Shown here: piece after piece, positions 35,182 through 45,147 of the stretch
Layout: every line of letters begins with the position of its first letter
Numbering within the stretch: the first letter of the stretch is position 1
Assembly (NCBI RefSeq): GCF_015533855.1
Contig: NZ_AP024154.1
Location: forward strand, 4,532,501 to 4,596,500
Length of the DNA: 64,000 bases
From: Echinicola sp. 20G
GTDB taxonomy: Bacteria > Bacteroidota > Bacteroidia > Cytophagales > Cyclobacteriaceae
Direction: 5' to 3'
The notes under the pieces: generated by a model
What the model was told of the DNA's origin: nothing
The model's database searches: none
Seen by the model: only the letters and a program-made list of their open reading frames with translations
Program-made: the position numbers and the translations under genes

Positions 35182-38100
35182 TTAAAGTCCGATTTGCAGT
35201 CCCAATAGGAATACGGTAGGCTTTGGATATTCATGCCACTTCATTCCTTGAGAGAAAACGTTATTGCTATCATTTCCCCTAATTGGCGTAATCTCTGGGT
35301 CACCTATCACTTCATCATTGACTATCAAAAAGAAATTTTGGGTTGAAGCATAAAGTCTTAGGTTACTCAAACGCAATCGGTTGATCAATTCTTTTTGGAA
35401 GTTATATCCCACTACCAGGTTTCTACCACGGATAAAAGAACCATCCTGAACCCAGTGTGAATCCACATTGGTCACATAACCTGCACGGGTATCTCTCACT
35501 TGGGCAATCATGGTATTCTGATTTTCTGGAGTCCAAGCATTCAAGACAGTAGTATAACTATTTGCCAAAGACTGACGGTCTTCACTAGAGTGAAGGTTCA
35601 TGTCCATAATGTCATTACCATAGGTAAACTGTAGGTCAAGTGTCAGGTCAAAATTCCGGAATCTTACATTGTTTATAAAAGAACCCCAACCGTCAGGACT
35701 ACCATTTCCGATGATCATACGGTCAGCATCTGTGATCGCTTTATCACCATTCACATCTTCGTATTTAATATCACCAGGAAGAATGGTCAAGCCATTTCGA
35801 TAACTGGTATATTCAGCAGCTTCAGCCGCTTCGTCAATTCCCCAAACTCCTAATCGGTTTAAGCCCCAGAAGGCTCCTGCAGGTTCTCCTACCCTAATGA
35901 TACTTGTTTCATTGGTAATTCCTGGGCCACCCACTCCAAAAATATCAGCGGGAGTTGCTAAAGAAAGCACCTTGTTTCTGTTGAAGGAAATATTGAAAGC
36001 AGTACTCCAGGTAAAATTAGGTCTGTCTATGTTGATGGTATTGAGTGACAGTTCCAGCCCTTTGTTTTCCATGGAACCTACGTTTCTCCTAATGGTAGCA
36101 TAACCGCTCGTTTGCGGAACAGGAGCATCCAACAACATATCTGTGGTTTTTCTGTAGTATAAGTCCGCTTCAAATGATATTCTTCCTTTGAAAAGCTCCA
36201 ACTCCAATCCAAAATCATATTGGCTTGTTTTCTCCCATTTCAAATCTGGGTTGGCCAAACGGTTGATGCCTGTTCCGCCTACTCTAGATTCATTGATAAT
36301 TGCCGCATAGCCCGAGCCAAGCAGTGATAAAGAGGAATATGGAGGAATTTCGGAGTTACCGGTAAGTCCATAACTTGTTCTAAGCTTAAGGTTGGAGATG
36401 ACTTTATGGTCTTTCAAGAATTCCTCATCAGACAATCTCCAAGCCAATGCTGCTGATGGGAAAAAAGCGTACTTATTGTTATCACCAAACTTCGAAGAAC
36501 CATCCATCCTTCCAGTTAAAGTAAAGAGGTATTTGTTCATCAAAGTATAGTTGAATCGACCAAAATAGGAATTAAGTGCTTCTCTTCTATCATTTGATCC
36601 TACCCCCAAGTTATTACTTCCTGCGCCGATATTATTGTAAGAGAAATAATCGGTAGCATAAGTCCTGGCTTCCATATTCATATTGAATTCATTGGATTCC
36701 TGCCAAGAAATACCCAGCATCCCAGTGAAAGAATGTATTTCAGAGAAAGTCTTTTTATAGGTCAGGTAGTTTTCAAATGACCAAAAAGTTTCCCTTTCAT
36801 TGGCAAGCCAAGCCCTTCCTTGTGAACCAATCTGAATGGTTCTACCCTCGTACCTGTCTGTTTCCCGGGTAATCACATTAGAGCCCAAAACAGTTCTGAA
36901 CTCCAAGTCTTTTCCAAGGTTAATATTGGCAAAAACACTTCCCAAAAGCGTTTGGGTATTTAAAATAAAGGTTCTTTCCATCAAGTTATGAACCGAACTC
37001 ATGGTTCCTTCTGCATAGGGATAATCCCTGTTGTCTGCATAAGTTCCATCTTCATAGTACACCGGCAAAAAAGGAAAATCTTCTACCATCCTTCTTGGCA
37101 CTTGGTCATTGTAATCCACTACATTTTCTGATTGGTAGTTGTAGCTCAACGAAGTACCAACTGTCAGCCAATCTTTAACCTTGGTATCGACAGTTAACCT
37201 TCCAGAATACCGAGTAAGGAAGGAATTGATATAAAGACCTTCATCATTTCTATAACCTAGAGACAGTGAATAGGTTGTACGATCGCTTCCACCGCTGAAG
37301 TTTAGCTGATGGTTTTGGGAAAGCTTACTTTGGGTGGATTCCTTGATCCAATCCGTGTCATAATAAGGATTACCATTACTATCAAATATCCTAGGGTCTG
37401 TTCTCTTCAAAGCTGGATTTAAATAAGTCCACTTACCTGCTGCCCAACCCTCTGGATCAAATTTTTCCATGTTTTCCCAAGCTAGCTGCTCCACTTCCAT
37501 ATATTGTTGGGTATTTAATACCTCAGGTTTATTGGGACCATAAGTATTGGTGCTGAACTCCGCAGTGTAAGTGATTCTACCTTCACCGGATTTTCCTTTT
37601 TTCGTTGTGATCAAAATAACACCGTTAGCACCTCTTGCTCCATAGATGGCAGTTGAAGAAGCATCCTTAAGCACTTCTACAGAGATGATATCACTCGGGT
37701 TAATGTAGTCAATGGCATTACTTCGCTCAGCTTGATTGCCTACTGGCAATTGCACTCCATCGACTACAAACAGTGGGTTATTGGAAGAGTTGATGGAACT
37801 GAACCCCCTTACCCTAATGTTGGTTTTTCCGCCAGGACGACCGGAATTCACATTGACCTGAACTCCAGGAATTCTACCGGCAATGGATTGATTGATGGAA
37901 GTGGCAGGACGCTGTAGCAATTCATCGGTGGTAACCGAACCGACCGAACCGGTCAAATCTGATCTTTTCTGGGTACCGTAACCCACCACAACTACTTCAT
38001 CCAAATCCGAAAGGTTTTCACTTAGAATAACCCTCAGTTGATTCTGATTTCCAACTTCTACAACCTTGTCTTCATAACCTATAAAAGAAAATACCAATAC

Positions 38101-38637
38101 TCCTCCATCTGGAACATCGATTGAGAATTTACCGTCCACGTCTGTTACTGTTCCAACAGTGGTTCCTTGGATAACAACGGTAACACCCGGAAGCGGCTCT
38201 CCATTTTGATCCACTACAGTTCCGGTTACATCAGCTACCCTTTCTTCTTTCTTTATCAAAACAGGCGATGCACTATCATCCTCTTTGACATCAATGCTGT
38301 TGTTGACTTGTCTAAACCTTAATTTTGATTGTTTTGATACTTGAATTAAAAAACTCTCTACTGATCCTGTATTTTGAGTGAGGACCACCTTACTGTTTGT
38401 ATCGATTGATTTTCTGTCATATAGAAAGTTATAGGTCGTTTGACTTTCGATGGTTTTAAAAAACTGACCCAATGAAATCGATTCCTTTTCAATTTTCACC
38501 CAGACTTTATCTATTGGTTTATATTGGCCATTGACACTTGTCGCAGAAACCAAATTGATCAACATTAGTTGGGCAACAAATACACATAAGAAGTACCTTG
38601 ACAACATATATATTGTCTTTTGTAAGTTTAATTTCAT
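35182..38637 (-). CDS. SusC/RagA TonB-linked transporter with STN domain (locus A)
   Basis: 1151 aa outer-membrane transporter. Signal sequence, then an STN (secretin/TonB N-terminal) domain at about 50-115 (ISLGQFFKTIESQTTYNFLYD), a carboxypeptidase-regulatory-like domain (about 135-215; GEPLPGVTVVIQGTTVGT), the Ton box region LDEVVVVGYGTQ, the plug (GRIPGVQVNVNSGRPGG, IYGARGANGVILITTKKG) and a 22-strand barrel ending in hydrophobic FLLGLQIGL. The STN domain is the hallmark of transporters that signal through FecR to an ECF sigma; both lie directly upstream. It imports oligosaccharides with SusD using TonB energy. Confidence 0.95.
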   Translation of the reverse strand: MKLNLQKTIYMLSRYFLCVFVAQLMLINLVSATSVNGQYKPIDKVWVKIEKESISLGQFFKTIESQTTYNFLYDRKSIDTNSKVVLTQNTGSVESFLIQVSKQSKLRFRQVNNSIDVKEDDSASPVLIKKEERVADVTGTVVDQNGEPLPGVTVVIQGTTVGTVTDVDGKFSIDVPDGGVLVFSFIGYEDKVVEVGNQNQLRVILSENLSDLDEVVVVGYGTQKRSDLTGSVGSVTTDELLQRPATSINQSIAGRIPGVQVNVNSGRPGGKTNIRVRGFSSINSSNNPLFVVDGVQLPVGNQAERSNAIDYINPSDIISVEVLKDASSTAIYGARGANGVILITTKKGKSGEGRITYTAEFSTNTYGPNKPEVLNTQQYMEVEQLAWENMEKFDPEGWAAGKWTYLNPALKRTDPRIFDSNGNPYYDTDWIKESTQSKLSQNHQLNFSGGSDRTTYSLSLGYRNDEGLYINSFLTRYSGRLTVDTKVKDWLTVGTSLSYNYQSENVVDYNDQVPRRMVEDFPFLPVYYEDGTYADNRDYPYAEGTMSSVHNLMERTFILNTQTLLGSVFANINLGKDLEFRTVLGSNVITRETDRYEGRTIQIGSQGRAWLANERETFWSFENYLTYKKTFSEIHSFTGMLGISWQESNEFNMNMEARTYATDYFSYNNIGAGSNNLGVGSNDRREALNSYFGRFNYTLMNKYLFTLTGRMDGSSKFGDNNKYAFFPSAALAWRLSDEEFLKDHKVISNLKLRTSYGLTGNSEIPPYSSLSLLGSGYAAIINESRVGGTGINRLANPDLKWEKTSQYDFGLELELFKGRISFEADLYYRKTTDMLLDAPVPQTSGYATIRRNVGSMENKGLELSLNTINIDRPNFTWSTAFNISFNRNKVLSLATPADIFGVGGPGITNETSIIRVGEPAGAFWGLNRLGVWGIDEAAEAAEYTSYRNGLTILPGDIKYEDVNGDKAITDADRMIIGNGSPDGWGSFINNVRFRNFDLTLDLQFTYGNDIMDMNLHSSEDRQSLANSYTTVLNAWTPENQNTMIAQVRDTRAGYVTNVDSHWVQDGSFIRGRNLVVGYNFQKELINRLRLSNLRLYASTQNFFLIVNDEVIGDPEITPIRGNDSNNVFSQGMKWHEYPKPTVFLLGLQIGL

Positions 38638-38647
38638 ATTTTTAAAC

Positions 38648-38660
38648 GGTTTATTGAAAA
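38648..38660 (-). promoter_or_regulatory. Conserved leader motif before susC (locus A)
   Basis: Plus-strand GGTTTATTGAAAA ends 10 bases before the susC ATG on the minus strand. Locus B has GGTTAATTGAAAA at the same distance. Possibly a translational or regulatory element. Confidence 0.35.
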
Positions 38661-38733
38661 TTTCATTAAACTAGGTCTCAAGGGGCATCCTATTCCCCAA
38701 TAGATTTAAACACCCTTCAGACCGTCAACATGT

Positions 38734-38770
38734 GCCAACTGACCATATTATCAGTTGGCCTTTTTTTAAG
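38734..38770 (+). other. Hairpin between fecR and susC (locus A)
   Basis: GCCAACTGA (38734-38742) pairs with TCAGTTGGC (38751-38759), followed by seven T residues on the plus strand. The T run is on the opposite strand to the genes, so it is not a classical terminator for fecR. It may block antisense reading or serve as a regulatory inverted repeat upstream of susC. Confidence 0.5.
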
Positions 38771-38800
38771 AATCATTGAAATACATCATACTTTTTTGGA

Positions 38801-39871
38801 TTAAAATTTTAACACGACATGCTTATTGCTAAGTTGGTAGCTAAAGTTTTCAATATTGGACATGCTAATGAGTACATTTTCTAGGGTTTGGTTTTCAAAC
38901 TTTCCATTGAATTCCCAATCGCTTTTAGGCGCTCCAACAACGTCGATATCCACCCCATACCATTTCTGAAGTTTTTTGGTAACTTGTCTAAATGAGGCAT
39001 TATTAAAAATGAGTTTTCCAGATTTCCATCCTACTTCTGTGTCAAGATCAAAAACATTAATTTCTGCTTGGTGTTTGGCATTTTGATATGCCAGGGCGAG
39101 CCCTGGTTTTAAGAGGTATGAAATACTGTCCTTTTGATGCTGCACAGCAACTTTTCCTGAGACCAAAGCTATTTTTACTGTTTCCCGGCTGGCATGATTA
39201 ATATTAAAAGATGTTCCTAAAGCAGTGGTCAACAGCCCATTTGTCAAAACCTGAAATGGTTGCCTGGTATTTTCAGATACTTCAAAAAAACCTTCTCCCT
39301 CCAATTCCACTAACCTGACAGTGGAATCAAAACTCTCTGGATACCTCAAGCTACTTCCTGAGTTTAGCCAAACTATTGTTTGATCTGGAAGTCTAAAACT
39401 TAATTTTTCACCTTTATTGATAGATTTTGTCAGCCATTTGGTTTTGTCTTGATGCTGTCCATTAGAATCCTCCCCTCTTAAGCTTAAAAAAAGAACAGCA
39501 AGTAATGCAACTACCACTAAAACGGCAGCTATCTTTCCCAAAAGTCTGTTGGCATACCAACTTTGATTATGGGAAGAAATTAACTCTTGATGCCCCCCTA
39601 TTTCAGGTATATCATTTTCCTTGAGCAAATTGGTAAAAACTTCTTGTCTGAGTTCTTTTGAAGGAAGCCTGGAAGGAAATTGAAGTCCTAAAATTATTTC
39701 CCTTGCTAGCATCACATCCTTGATCCTTTCGGGATTAGCTTCCATCCAGCTCTTCCAATAATTATCCAATTCCCTATTAGGAAATTTTACCCATCGGACA
39801 AACTCTAAATCTTCTAAAAGCTCAGAAGCCTTACTCATTTTCTTGCTAAATTGTTTTACTAAGTAAAGCAA
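38801..39871 (-). CDS. FecR-family anti-sigma factor (locus A)
   Basis: 356 aa single-pass inner-membrane protein. A cytoplasmic N-terminal domain (about 1-110) binds the sigma factor. One membrane helix follows (about 115-135; IAAVLVVVALLAVLFLSL). The periplasmic FecR domain is next (about 150-260; LSFRLPDQTIVWLNSGSSLRYPESF, RLVELEGEGFFEV, PFQVLTNGLLTTALGTSFNI). A C-terminal DUF4974/STN-like domain ends it (about 285-355; SFRQVTKKLQKWYGVDIDV). It relays the SusC STN signal to the ECF sigma 96 bp upstream. Confidence 0.93.
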   Translation of the reverse strand: MLYLVKQFSKKMSKASELLEDLEFVRWVKFPNRELDNYWKSWMEANPERIKDVMLAREIILGLQFPSRLPSKELRQEVFTNLLKENDIPEIGGHQELISSHNQSWYANRLLGKIAAVLVVVALLAVLFLSLRGEDSNGQHQDKTKWLTKSINKGEKLSFRLPDQTIVWLNSGSSLRYPESFDSTVRLVELEGEGFFEVSENTRQPFQVLTNGLLTTALGTSFNINHASRETVKIALVSGKVAVQHQKDSISYLLKPGLALAYQNAKHQAEINVFDLDTEVGWKSGKLIFNNASFRQVTKKLQKWYGVDIDVVGAPKSDWEFNGKFENQTLENVLISMSNIENFSYQLSNKHVVLKF

Positions 39872-39967
39872 GAAAGAAGTAAAACAACGCCAAAAAAAAT
39901 TACTTTTTTTATCTAATTAACATTATTAAAATATTACCGTAACATTAAATATCAGAATAAAAGCAAC

Positions 39968-40615
39968 TTATAAGAGCCCATTCAAAGAAAAAAATACTGG
40001 AACAAAACCTGCAGAATTTCTCAGACATCTCAATGCTTTATAGACCAAATCCCTAGCTGATTTAGCGTCACAAAGTTCCATTAGTTCAGACACTTGCTGA
40101 TAAGACATTCCTTCGTAAAACACATAGTAAATGGCTTCTCTTTTCCGAGGGCTGAGTTGCTGAATAGCACCATCAATCAACTTGGCCTTTTCAAGATCTA
40201 TCTGCTTATTAATCAGGGTTTGCTCATGTGAAAAAGTAATGCCAAAACTATCTTGAAGGACCAATTCTTCCCTTTGGCCTTCCCAAACCTTGAACTGCTT
40301 GAATATTTTTCTTTTTAGGCATTTGAAAAGATAAAACTTGATGGAGTCAGTATTGCCTAATCCTCTACAGTTTCTTTTTAAATCTAAAAACACATCCTGA
40401 ATGGCGTCTTTAACCAAGTCTTCATTATCCTTTATTCTGATTCCATAACTAAACAAACTATTAAAATACTTTTTGTAAATGTTCAAAAAAGCAGCGTTAC
40501 TTCCGTCTTTAAAGGCTTGCCACAGCTCAGTATCATTTGAATACGAAATCAGAAGATTATTCCGAGAAACCTTTCTTTCCAGAATAGGAATCGGGGTTGT
40601 TAGGTGGTTTTTCAT
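39968..40615 (-). CDS. ECF sigma factor (locus A)
   Basis: 215 aa sigma-70 family protein of the Bacteroidota FecI-like type. Region 2 contains AFLNIYKKYFNSLFSYGIRI and DAIQDVFLDL; region 4 contains LSPRKREAIYYVFYEGMSYQQVSELM followed by SARDLVYKALRCLR. It drives transcription of the linked SusC operon when released by FecR. The gene is 353 nt or more from any upstream coding sequence on this strand and probably has its own promoter. Confidence 0.93.
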   Translation of the reverse strand: MKNHLTTPIPILERKVSRNNLLISYSNDTELWQAFKDGSNAAFLNIYKKYFNSLFSYGIRIKDNEDLVKDAIQDVFLDLKRNCRGLGNTDSIKFYLFKCLKRKIFKQFKVWEGQREELVLQDSFGITFSHEQTLINKQIDLEKAKLIDGAIQQLSPRKREAIYYVFYEGMSYQQVSELMELCDAKSARDLVYKALRCLRNSAGFVPVFFSLNGLL

Positions 40616-41071
40616 TTGGGTTTGGGTTTAATGTCATTTAAATTAAAGAATATTTCCGCTCATTTAAAACCTTATCGCTTTAAATGAATGTTACTTATAG
40701 AAAAAAACAAACTATTTGATTCTGCTAATACGATTTTCCAAGTAACCTCATTGGTTTCAAGGATTAAGTTTTATATATACAGAATAGGTGATTTTATAAC
40801 ACAAAAACAAGATTTTTTCCACTATCGATTATCCAAATAATACAGCTTAAAAGTCAACGCCTTTACAAAATAAAATGCTGTAAAATATAATTTTACAGCA
40901 TTTTTATCCATTAATCTACAGATGATTGTTATTGCTATTAATTTTTATTTTATGTATCAGAACAATCGCCCCAAAAATTTAAATCTTCATTTCTTGAGGT
41001 AACGTTAGATGATTAAAGATTTGTCCATTTTCGGTAGACCCATTTAAAATTTGGTTTTTAGTTCATTCAAT
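40616..41071. other. Gene-free spacer between the two PULs
   Basis: 456 bp, AT-rich, with no supported ORF. It contains the terminator of the GH95 operon and, nearer 40616, the presumed promoter of the locus A sigma factor. No clear TAnnTTTG box could be assigned. Confidence 0.5.
40872..40904 (-). terminator. Terminator of the locus B operon
   Basis: AAAATGCTGTAAAA (40872-40885) and TTTTACAGCATTTT (40891-40904), a 14-base perfect stem with a TATAA loop. It lies 168 bp downstream of the GH95 stop on the minus strand and has T-rich tails in both directions. Confidence 0.7.
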
Positions 41072-43543
41072 TTACTGCAGTCTATAAGTTTGGCTTGTAA
41101 CTGTTTCAAAAGAAACAACTTGATCCTCACTACTGGAATTTTTTGAAATGAGCTTACCTAGCTGATCATAAACCGCCATTTGGGCAGGTAACAAAACAGA
41201 TGCATTTCCTCCTTTTTGGGAGGTTATTGTTGCTGACTGTAATTGCCCTTTTTCCCATTCAAAATCTACTGAAAAGCCACCTCTTGCCTTCATTCCAGCT
41301 ACTTTTCCTTTTTGCCAGCCTTCGTCACTTGGTAAAGCAGGTAAAAAGCGTATGACTTCTTCATCACCATGACTTTGGAAAATCATTTCTACTATCCCTG
41401 CTGTTCCACCAAAATTACCATCAATCTGAAATGGAGGATGGGCACAAAATAAATTAGGGTAAGTTCCACCGTTACTCATTATGATTTTCTTTCCGTCTCC
41501 ACCTGCAGGTTGAAGTAACTTTTTCAACAACAGTAAAGCATGGTCTCCGTCTCCCAATCGCGCCCAAAAGTTAATCTTCCATGCCCTGCTCCAACCTGTT
41601 CCATCATCGCCTCTCTGGATTAAGGTCTCCTTTACAGCTTTAGCCAAGTCAGGAGTTCCCCAAGGCGTGATTTCATCATATGGATGAAGACCGTATAAAT
41701 GCGAAACATGACGGTGATGTGGATCGGCATCTTCCCAATCATGTAGCCACTCATTCAAATCTCCTTTGGCTCCTTTTTGGTTTGGAGCTAGGCGACCTCT
41801 GACTTCTGAGAGCTGCTCTGTAAACTTCTTATCCACTCCCAAAATGTGAGCAGCCTCAATTGTATTTCCAAATACCTCTCTACAGATCTGCATATCCATA
41901 GTAGGCCCCATCACGGTATGTCCGCGATAGCCATTTGGTTTGACATAAGTGTTTTCTGGCGAGTTGGAAGGTGCGGTGACCAAATAATTATTTTCTGGCT
42001 CTTCTATCAAAATGGAGGACAAAAATTCCGAAGCTCCTTTCAGTACAGGATAATATTGCTTCAAAAAAGCGGTATCTCTAGAATAGCTAAAATGCTCCCA
42101 AATATGTTCTGTTAACCAAGCTCCTCCGCTCATCGTAGAACCCCAACTCGCTCCCTCTCCAGGAGAAGTAAAGTACCACGGATTACTTATCACATGTGCC
42201 ACCCAACCTGAAGCATCGTAGTAGGACTTGGCAGACTTCTCTCCATTTTTCACCAAGTTTGCTGTAAAATGGTGCAAAGGCTCGGTAAGATCACCCAATC
42301 CAACTGGTTCTGCTGGCCAATAATTCATCTGGACATTGATATCCAAATGATAATCACCATTCCATGGTGCTTGATACTCTGTAGCCCATATTCCCTGGAG
42401 ATTAGCAGGCAATTGGCCCGGCTGTGAGGAAGATATCAAAAGGTAACGGCCATAATTATAATAAAGTACAGGAAGCTGGGGATCTCTTTCTCCTTGTGCA
42501 TACCGCTGGAGACGCTCTGGAGTAGATAAGTTTGTGTTATACTGCTCTGTAAGCAATTCAAAGCTATTCCTATTGTAATATTCCTGATAGGACTGAAGCT
42601 GTCTTGCTTCAATTTTTCCCAAATCAAGGGCATCTAAATGTTCCCTTACGCTTATGGTTGGGTCTTTTCCTCTTTTGGCAGGATCATCAATCAAGTAGTC
42701 CGTAGAAGTAGTCAGAATGATCATGCATTCATCAGCATCCTTCACTTTTATTTGATTATCTACCGCTTCGGTACTTCCTCCTTTATTGATTATTCTGACT
42801 TCAGAAGAAAACCTCATGCCTTCTTTTTCACCATTTGGAAGTTGTCCCTCCAATAATAGACTTTTATCACCTACACTCTTGGTGCTGGCATTTTCTTTTC
42901 GATCCAATCCAATTTTAATATTGATTGACTTGGATTGGGAAGCGCTCAGCTTGACCACGATCACATTATCAGCGATACTCGCTATTACTTCTTCTGTAAA
43001 TTTTTTCCCATTTCTAGTCCAGGTAGTGCTAGCTTTTGCCTTCGACAAATCCAACACTCGGGAATAATTTTCGAAAGCCTTTAAGGTATCTGACCAAGTA
43101 ATCCAGAGATCCCCAAGGGTCTGATAACTTCCATAAGCCACATTGGCTCCATTTCCATGTCCTGATCCATCTCCAGCACTTACAAAGTGTTGGGAAAGCA
43201 GTTTTTCTGCTGCTTGGTTATTTCCTTCCAGTAATAGCTGTTGTATCTGTTCCAAATACTGGTGGGCATTTTCTCGGTCCGCTTCCTGAACTCCTCCTGA
43301 CCAAAGTGACTTGTCATTGATCACGACACGTTCCTTATTTGGGTTTCCAAAGACCATCCCACCAATCTGACCAGTACCGACCGGAAGAGATTCTATATAG
43401 CTATTTGCAGGTGCCTTAAACAGTAAATGCTCCGCTTGATTTTGAGCTATAGAAAGGTTGGTTTGACAAAGAATAATGGCCGTTAAAATAGCCAGTTTAA
43501 TTGTTGATGTTTTCAAGGTTGATTTGATTTTTAATGAATCCAA
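41072..43543 (-). CDS. Glycoside hydrolase family 95 (alpha-L-fucosidase type)
   Basis: 823 aa exported enzyme with a signal peptide ending NLSIAQ. GH95 architecture: N-terminal beta-sandwich (AEHLLFKAPANSYIESLPVGTGQIGGMVFG), helical (alpha/alpha)6 barrel and C-terminal beta domain. Catalytic text includes YHLDINVQMNYWPAEP, GDLNEWLHDWEDADPHHRHVSHL (general-acid Glu) and HPPFQIDGNFGGTAGI (Asp). Known GH95 members are inverting alpha-1,2-L-fucosidases and alpha-L-galactosidases. In the Asn-X-Asn pair described for the fucosidase AfcA, the first position seems to be Asp here (DIN). It is the only enzyme of locus B and follows susD. Confidence 0.9.
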   Translation of the reverse strand: MDSLKIKSTLKTSTIKLAILTAIILCQTNLSIAQNQAEHLLFKAPANSYIESLPVGTGQIGGMVFGNPNKERVVINDKSLWSGGVQEADRENAHQYLEQIQQLLLEGNNQAAEKLLSQHFVSAGDGSGHGNGANVAYGSYQTLGDLWITWSDTLKAFENYSRVLDLSKAKASTTWTRNGKKFTEEVIASIADNVIVVKLSASQSKSINIKIGLDRKENASTKSVGDKSLLLEGQLPNGEKEGMRFSSEVRIINKGGSTEAVDNQIKVKDADECMIILTTSTDYLIDDPAKRGKDPTISVREHLDALDLGKIEARQLQSYQEYYNRNSFELLTEQYNTNLSTPERLQRYAQGERDPQLPVLYYNYGRYLLISSSQPGQLPANLQGIWATEYQAPWNGDYHLDINVQMNYWPAEPVGLGDLTEPLHHFTANLVKNGEKSAKSYYDASGWVAHVISNPWYFTSPGEGASWGSTMSGGAWLTEHIWEHFSYSRDTAFLKQYYPVLKGASEFLSSILIEEPENNYLVTAPSNSPENTYVKPNGYRGHTVMGPTMDMQICREVFGNTIEAAHILGVDKKFTEQLSEVRGRLAPNQKGAKGDLNEWLHDWEDADPHHRHVSHLYGLHPYDEITPWGTPDLAKAVKETLIQRGDDGTGWSRAWKINFWARLGDGDHALLLLKKLLQPAGGDGKKIIMSNGGTYPNLFCAHPPFQIDGNFGGTAGIVEMIFQSHGDEEVIRFLPALPSDEGWQKGKVAGMKARGGFSVDFEWEKGQLQSATITSQKGGNASVLLPAQMAVYDQLGKLISKNSSSEDQVVSFETVTSQTYRLQ

Positions 43544-43547
43544 AAAT

Positions 43548-43582
43548 AGGAAAGCCCATGACTTATATCAAAAGGCTTTCCT
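43548..43582 (-). terminator. Intercistronic terminator/attenuator after susD (locus B)
   Basis: AGGAAAGCC (43548-43556) and GGCTTTCCT (43574-43582). On the minus strand the stem is followed by ATTTTTGG. Same position as the hairpin after susD in locus A. Confidence 0.6.
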
Positions 43583-43606
43583 AAATTAATTATCCTTTAT
43601 TACAGG

Positions 43607-45133
43607 TCAATAATCAGGGTTTTGCTCCAATACCCCATTGCTTTTATCAACTTCAGATTGAGGTAATGGCCATTGATAAAATCGCTCCTCAAAATGGTAT
43701 GGAATAACCCCATCATCAACATTGTTCAGAACTTCCTCGGCTATTTTCCAACGCTTAAGGTCATAGTATCTTAGTCCTTCAAATGCTAACTCTATCCTAC
43801 GTTCATGCCGGATGCTCTCCCTCATTTCTTCTTGGGAAATTCCAGCTGGAATATTTGGCATATTAGACCTTTCACGAACTTCATTGATTGCATTATAAAC
43901 ATTTGTAGTGGGACCAGAGAGCTCATTTTCCAGTTCAGCATACATCAAAAGAACATCTGCATACCGTAACATTACCCAGTCCTGTTCACTTCTGGTAGAA
44001 TACCCATAAGGAATTAGCTCTGGGGTCAGGAATTTCTTCACTCCAAATCCAGTTGGTCGATTATTGGAAGGCCTGTGCTCATTGCCTCCTCCCCAATCCA
44101 CATAATCCACAAAGATGGTTTGAAGCAATCTTGGGTCCCTGTTTTCATAAGGATTATCAAGGTCGGTCATTGGAGACTCTCCAAAGGCCATCCCATCCTC
44201 GTATTCAAAATCATCAACCAAATTCTGCAAAGGGCTCACCACTAGCCAATCACCAAACCATTGGTCCATGGCTGTTGCATTGTCAGGAGCTAGGAATTTT
44301 ACGGAGAAAATAATTTCTTCATTCCCTTCCTGTGATCCCGTTCTAAATACGCTTTCCACATCATCGACCAAACTGTACTGTCCATCCATTAAATCGGTGG
44401 CCAACAGTTTTGCCTCTTCCAAAACACTTATTACAGCTTCTCCTGAATTATCATAAGCATTGTACATCAAAGCCCTCAACAATAAGGCTTGGGCAGAAGA
44501 CTTCACTGAATGGCCTCCAGAATTATAATAAGGATCATCCTGCAATTGTGAGATTGCTTCTGTAAGGTCTGATTTCACCTGTTCAAAAACCTCTTCTGAA
44601 GTGTTCTTGGCCTGGAACTGGTCTTCAAGGTTCAATGGTTGTGTCACCAAAGGAACGGAACCATAAGCCATATAAAGTTGAAAATAGAAGAAGCCCCTGA
44701 TGAACTTTGCTTCTCCTTGATACTGGCTTTTGGTTGTTGCATCTATATCAGTGCCTTCATAGGTTTCCAATTTGTCCAGAAAGATATTGACCCTGGCGAT
44801 TCCCTGATAGGCTGTCGAATAAATGGAAGAAATATAGCCCCCCGAAGATGGGAAGATATTTCCTTGTACTATTCCATTGCTTCCCCAATAGTTATGTTGC
44901 CCGTAGCCATTGTCTGTCAGTGCGTCCCAGTTGGGAGCACCAAAGGTATATAAATCTCCTTGCAGCGAACCATATGCAGCTGTCAGTGCATTGTCAAAGT
45001 CACTCTTTGTTTGCCAAAATACATCAGCAGAAAGTTGATCAGTTGGGTTTCTATCCAAATAGCCATCACAGCCGCTAATGCTCAATGCCCCAACCAAAGC
45101 AAGATATATTGGTAATTTTTTCATGGTTATCAA
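43607..45133 (-). CDS. SusD/RagB family lipoprotein (locus B)
   Basis: 508 aa; the second ATG (45124) gives a standard lipoprotein signal (MKKLPIYLALVGALSISGC). DGYLDRNPTDQLSADVFWQT is the typical SusD N-terminus. Helical TPR-like text GEAKFIRGFFYFQLYMAYGSVPLV, the RYADVLLMYAELENE segment, FEGLRYYDLKRWK and FYQWPLPQSEVD follow. It is a surface glycan-binding partner of the adjacent SusC, 14 bp upstream. Confidence 0.95.
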   Translation of the reverse strand: MITMKKLPIYLALVGALSISGCDGYLDRNPTDQLSADVFWQTKSDFDNALTAAYGSLQGDLYTFGAPNWDALTDNGYGQHNYWGSNGIVQGNIFPSSGGYISSIYSTAYQGIARVNIFLDKLETYEGTDIDATTKSQYQGEAKFIRGFFYFQLYMAYGSVPLVTQPLNLEDQFQAKNTSEEVFEQVKSDLTEAISQLQDDPYYNSGGHSVKSSAQALLLRALMYNAYDNSGEAVISVLEEAKLLATDLMDGQYSLVDDVESVFRTGSQEGNEEIIFSVKFLAPDNATAMDQWFGDWLVVSPLQNLVDDFEYEDGMAFGESPMTDLDNPYENRDPRLLQTIFVDYVDWGGGNEHRPSNNRPTGFGVKKFLTPELIPYGYSTRSEQDWVMLRYADVLLMYAELENELSGPTTNVYNAINEVRERSNMPNIPAGISQEEMRESIRHERRIELAFEGLRYYDLKRWKIAEEVLNNVDDGVIPYHFEERFYQWPLPQSEVDKSNGVLEQNPDY

Positions 45134-45147
45134 ATTTGGGTTTGTAA

